Below, in pieces: positions 31,680 through 32,199 of a stretch of 32,199 nucleotides of DNA (its first letter is position 1; each line of letters opens with the position of its first letter). Source of the stretch: an uncultured Spirochaetaceae bacterium (GTDB lineage Bacteria; Spirochaetota; Spirochaetia; Treponematales; Treponemataceae). A program made the position numbers and the translations under genes. Location: NCBI GenBank assembly GCA_902797055.1, contig CADBRT010000057.1, forward strand, positions 1 to 32,199, read 5' to 3'. The notes beneath the pieces are model-generated. The model was not told the DNA's origin, did no database searches, and saw nothing but the letters and a program-made list of their open reading frames with translations.

Positions 31680-32199
31680 TGTTGTACATTTTTGATGTTG
31701 GTGGCGTGGTCACGACGACCAGCCACGCGGAAGAAAAAATCTGTGACATACTCAATATGTCGTGTGACAAGTTTATGTCTCTGTGCAGAGGCGACATGTC
31801 GTATTCTGAAGAGACCGGTAATTTGCTCCGTTTGTATTCTGACGGGGCTATTGATACTAAGGTTTTTTGGCACCGTTTCAATGAGCGGTCTGGACTCTGT
31901 GTCAAAACCGACTGGTGGCACTGGTGTTTTCACCCCGTTCGCGACGAAGGAACGTATGATATAATCCGTTTGCTCAAAAAGAACGGTAACCGGGTTGTCT
32001 GTGGAACTAATACTGTTGACTCACATTACCGAAATCACATTGAGCGCGGGGACTATGAAGTGTTTGACCAGACGTACGCTTCATGCCTGATGGGGGTATC
32101 AAAGCCGGATGCTGATTTCTGGAACATAATCCTCGCTGCCGAACAGACACAGCCGGGAAATGCTGTGTTTATCGATGACAGAAAAGACAACTGTGATGC
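31679..32199 (+). CDS. HAD-superfamily hydrolase, 3' partial
   Basis: The first 173 residues are in the window; the frame is open at the right edge. Motif I is FDVGGVVT, with the nucleophile Asp kept and the second Asp replaced by Gly, as in the YihX-like branch (FD-GGV/GNV). VCGTNTVDSHY gives motif II, SKPDADFW motif III and FIDDRKDN motif IV. These features point to a HAD-IA sugar-phosphate or related phosphatase. The start overlaps the previous HAD stop by one base (TGATG), so the two are probably translated together. Confidence 0.88.
   Translation, partial: MLYIFDVGGVVTTTSHAEEKICDILNMSCDKFMSLCRGDMSYSEETGNLLRLYSDGAIDTKVFWHRFNERSGLCVKTDWWHWCFHPVRDEGTYDIIRLLKKNGNRVVCGTNTVDSHYRNHIERGDYEVFDQTYASCLMGVSKPDADFWNIILAAEQTQPGNAVFIDDRKDNCD

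Overview
The window looks like a chromosomal segment from a spirochaete, most likely a fermentative, host- or rumen-type Treponema. This is inference from gene content: a Bat/MoxR operon, a CheA-type chemoreceptor, several small lipoproteins, a group B [FeFe] hydrogenase, a xylose-type sensor operon and a DUF1703-family nuclease/ATPase. No marker gene here fixes the species.

Layout. 1-3.0 kb: the 3' part of an AAA-ATPase-like/PD-(D/E)XK protein whose last codons carry the promoter of aspS. 3.0-6.6 kb: a chemoreceptor with no periplasmic domain, whose 5' leader carries a ~100-bp inverted-repeat element, followed by uppP and a small exported protein. 6.6-13.5 kb: a tightly packed Bat operon (MoxR ATPase, DUF58, a signal-peptide membrane protein, BatA, a BatB-BatC fusion, BatD with an SH3-like tail). 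13.5-15.4 kb: Smr protein, J-domain membrane protein, infA (reverse) and a DksA-type regulator. 15.4-18.7 kb, reverse: PHP phosphoesterase coupled to a protein with two receiver domains, then an exported protein with two tandem DUF5104-like domains. 18.8-20.8 kb: DJ-1/ThiJ protein, flavin reductase, tRNA-Ala(GGC) and a membrane-anchored barnase-family ribonuclease. 20.85-25.9 kb, reverse: a four-gene overlapping operon of sugar-binding protein, LytS/YesM kinase, YesN/AraC regulator and XylF-like lipoprotein. 25.9-27.3 kb, reverse: a DUF763 protein behind tRNA-Thr(CGT) and its terminator. 27.5-28.8 kb: two lipoproteins. 28.8-32.2 kb: small alpha/beta hydrolase, [FeFe] hydrogenase and two HAD phosphatases, the last cut by the window edge.

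How the parts work together. The Bat operon joins a MoxR AAA+ ATPase to VWA-domain membrane proteins, a known arrangement thought to act as a chaperone or assembly system for envelope complexes. The 20.85-25.9 kb operon looks like a xylose-sensing unit in which binding proteins report to a LytS/YesN two-component pair; no transporter permease or ATPase is present. Several operons start with a -10 hexamer only 8-9 nt before the ATG, which suggests leaderless transcripts.

Most noteworthy: the repeat element in the chemoreceptor leader, the barnase homologue with no barstar next to it, the two-binding-protein sensor operon, the BatB-BatC fusion with an internal lipobox, the duplicated DUF5104-like protein, and the recurrent leaderless promoter architecture. 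No CRISPR array, prophage or intact insertion sequence was seen. No gene-free gap exceeds 300 bases; the longest is 3027-3253 (227 bases, chemoreceptor promoter plus repeat element).
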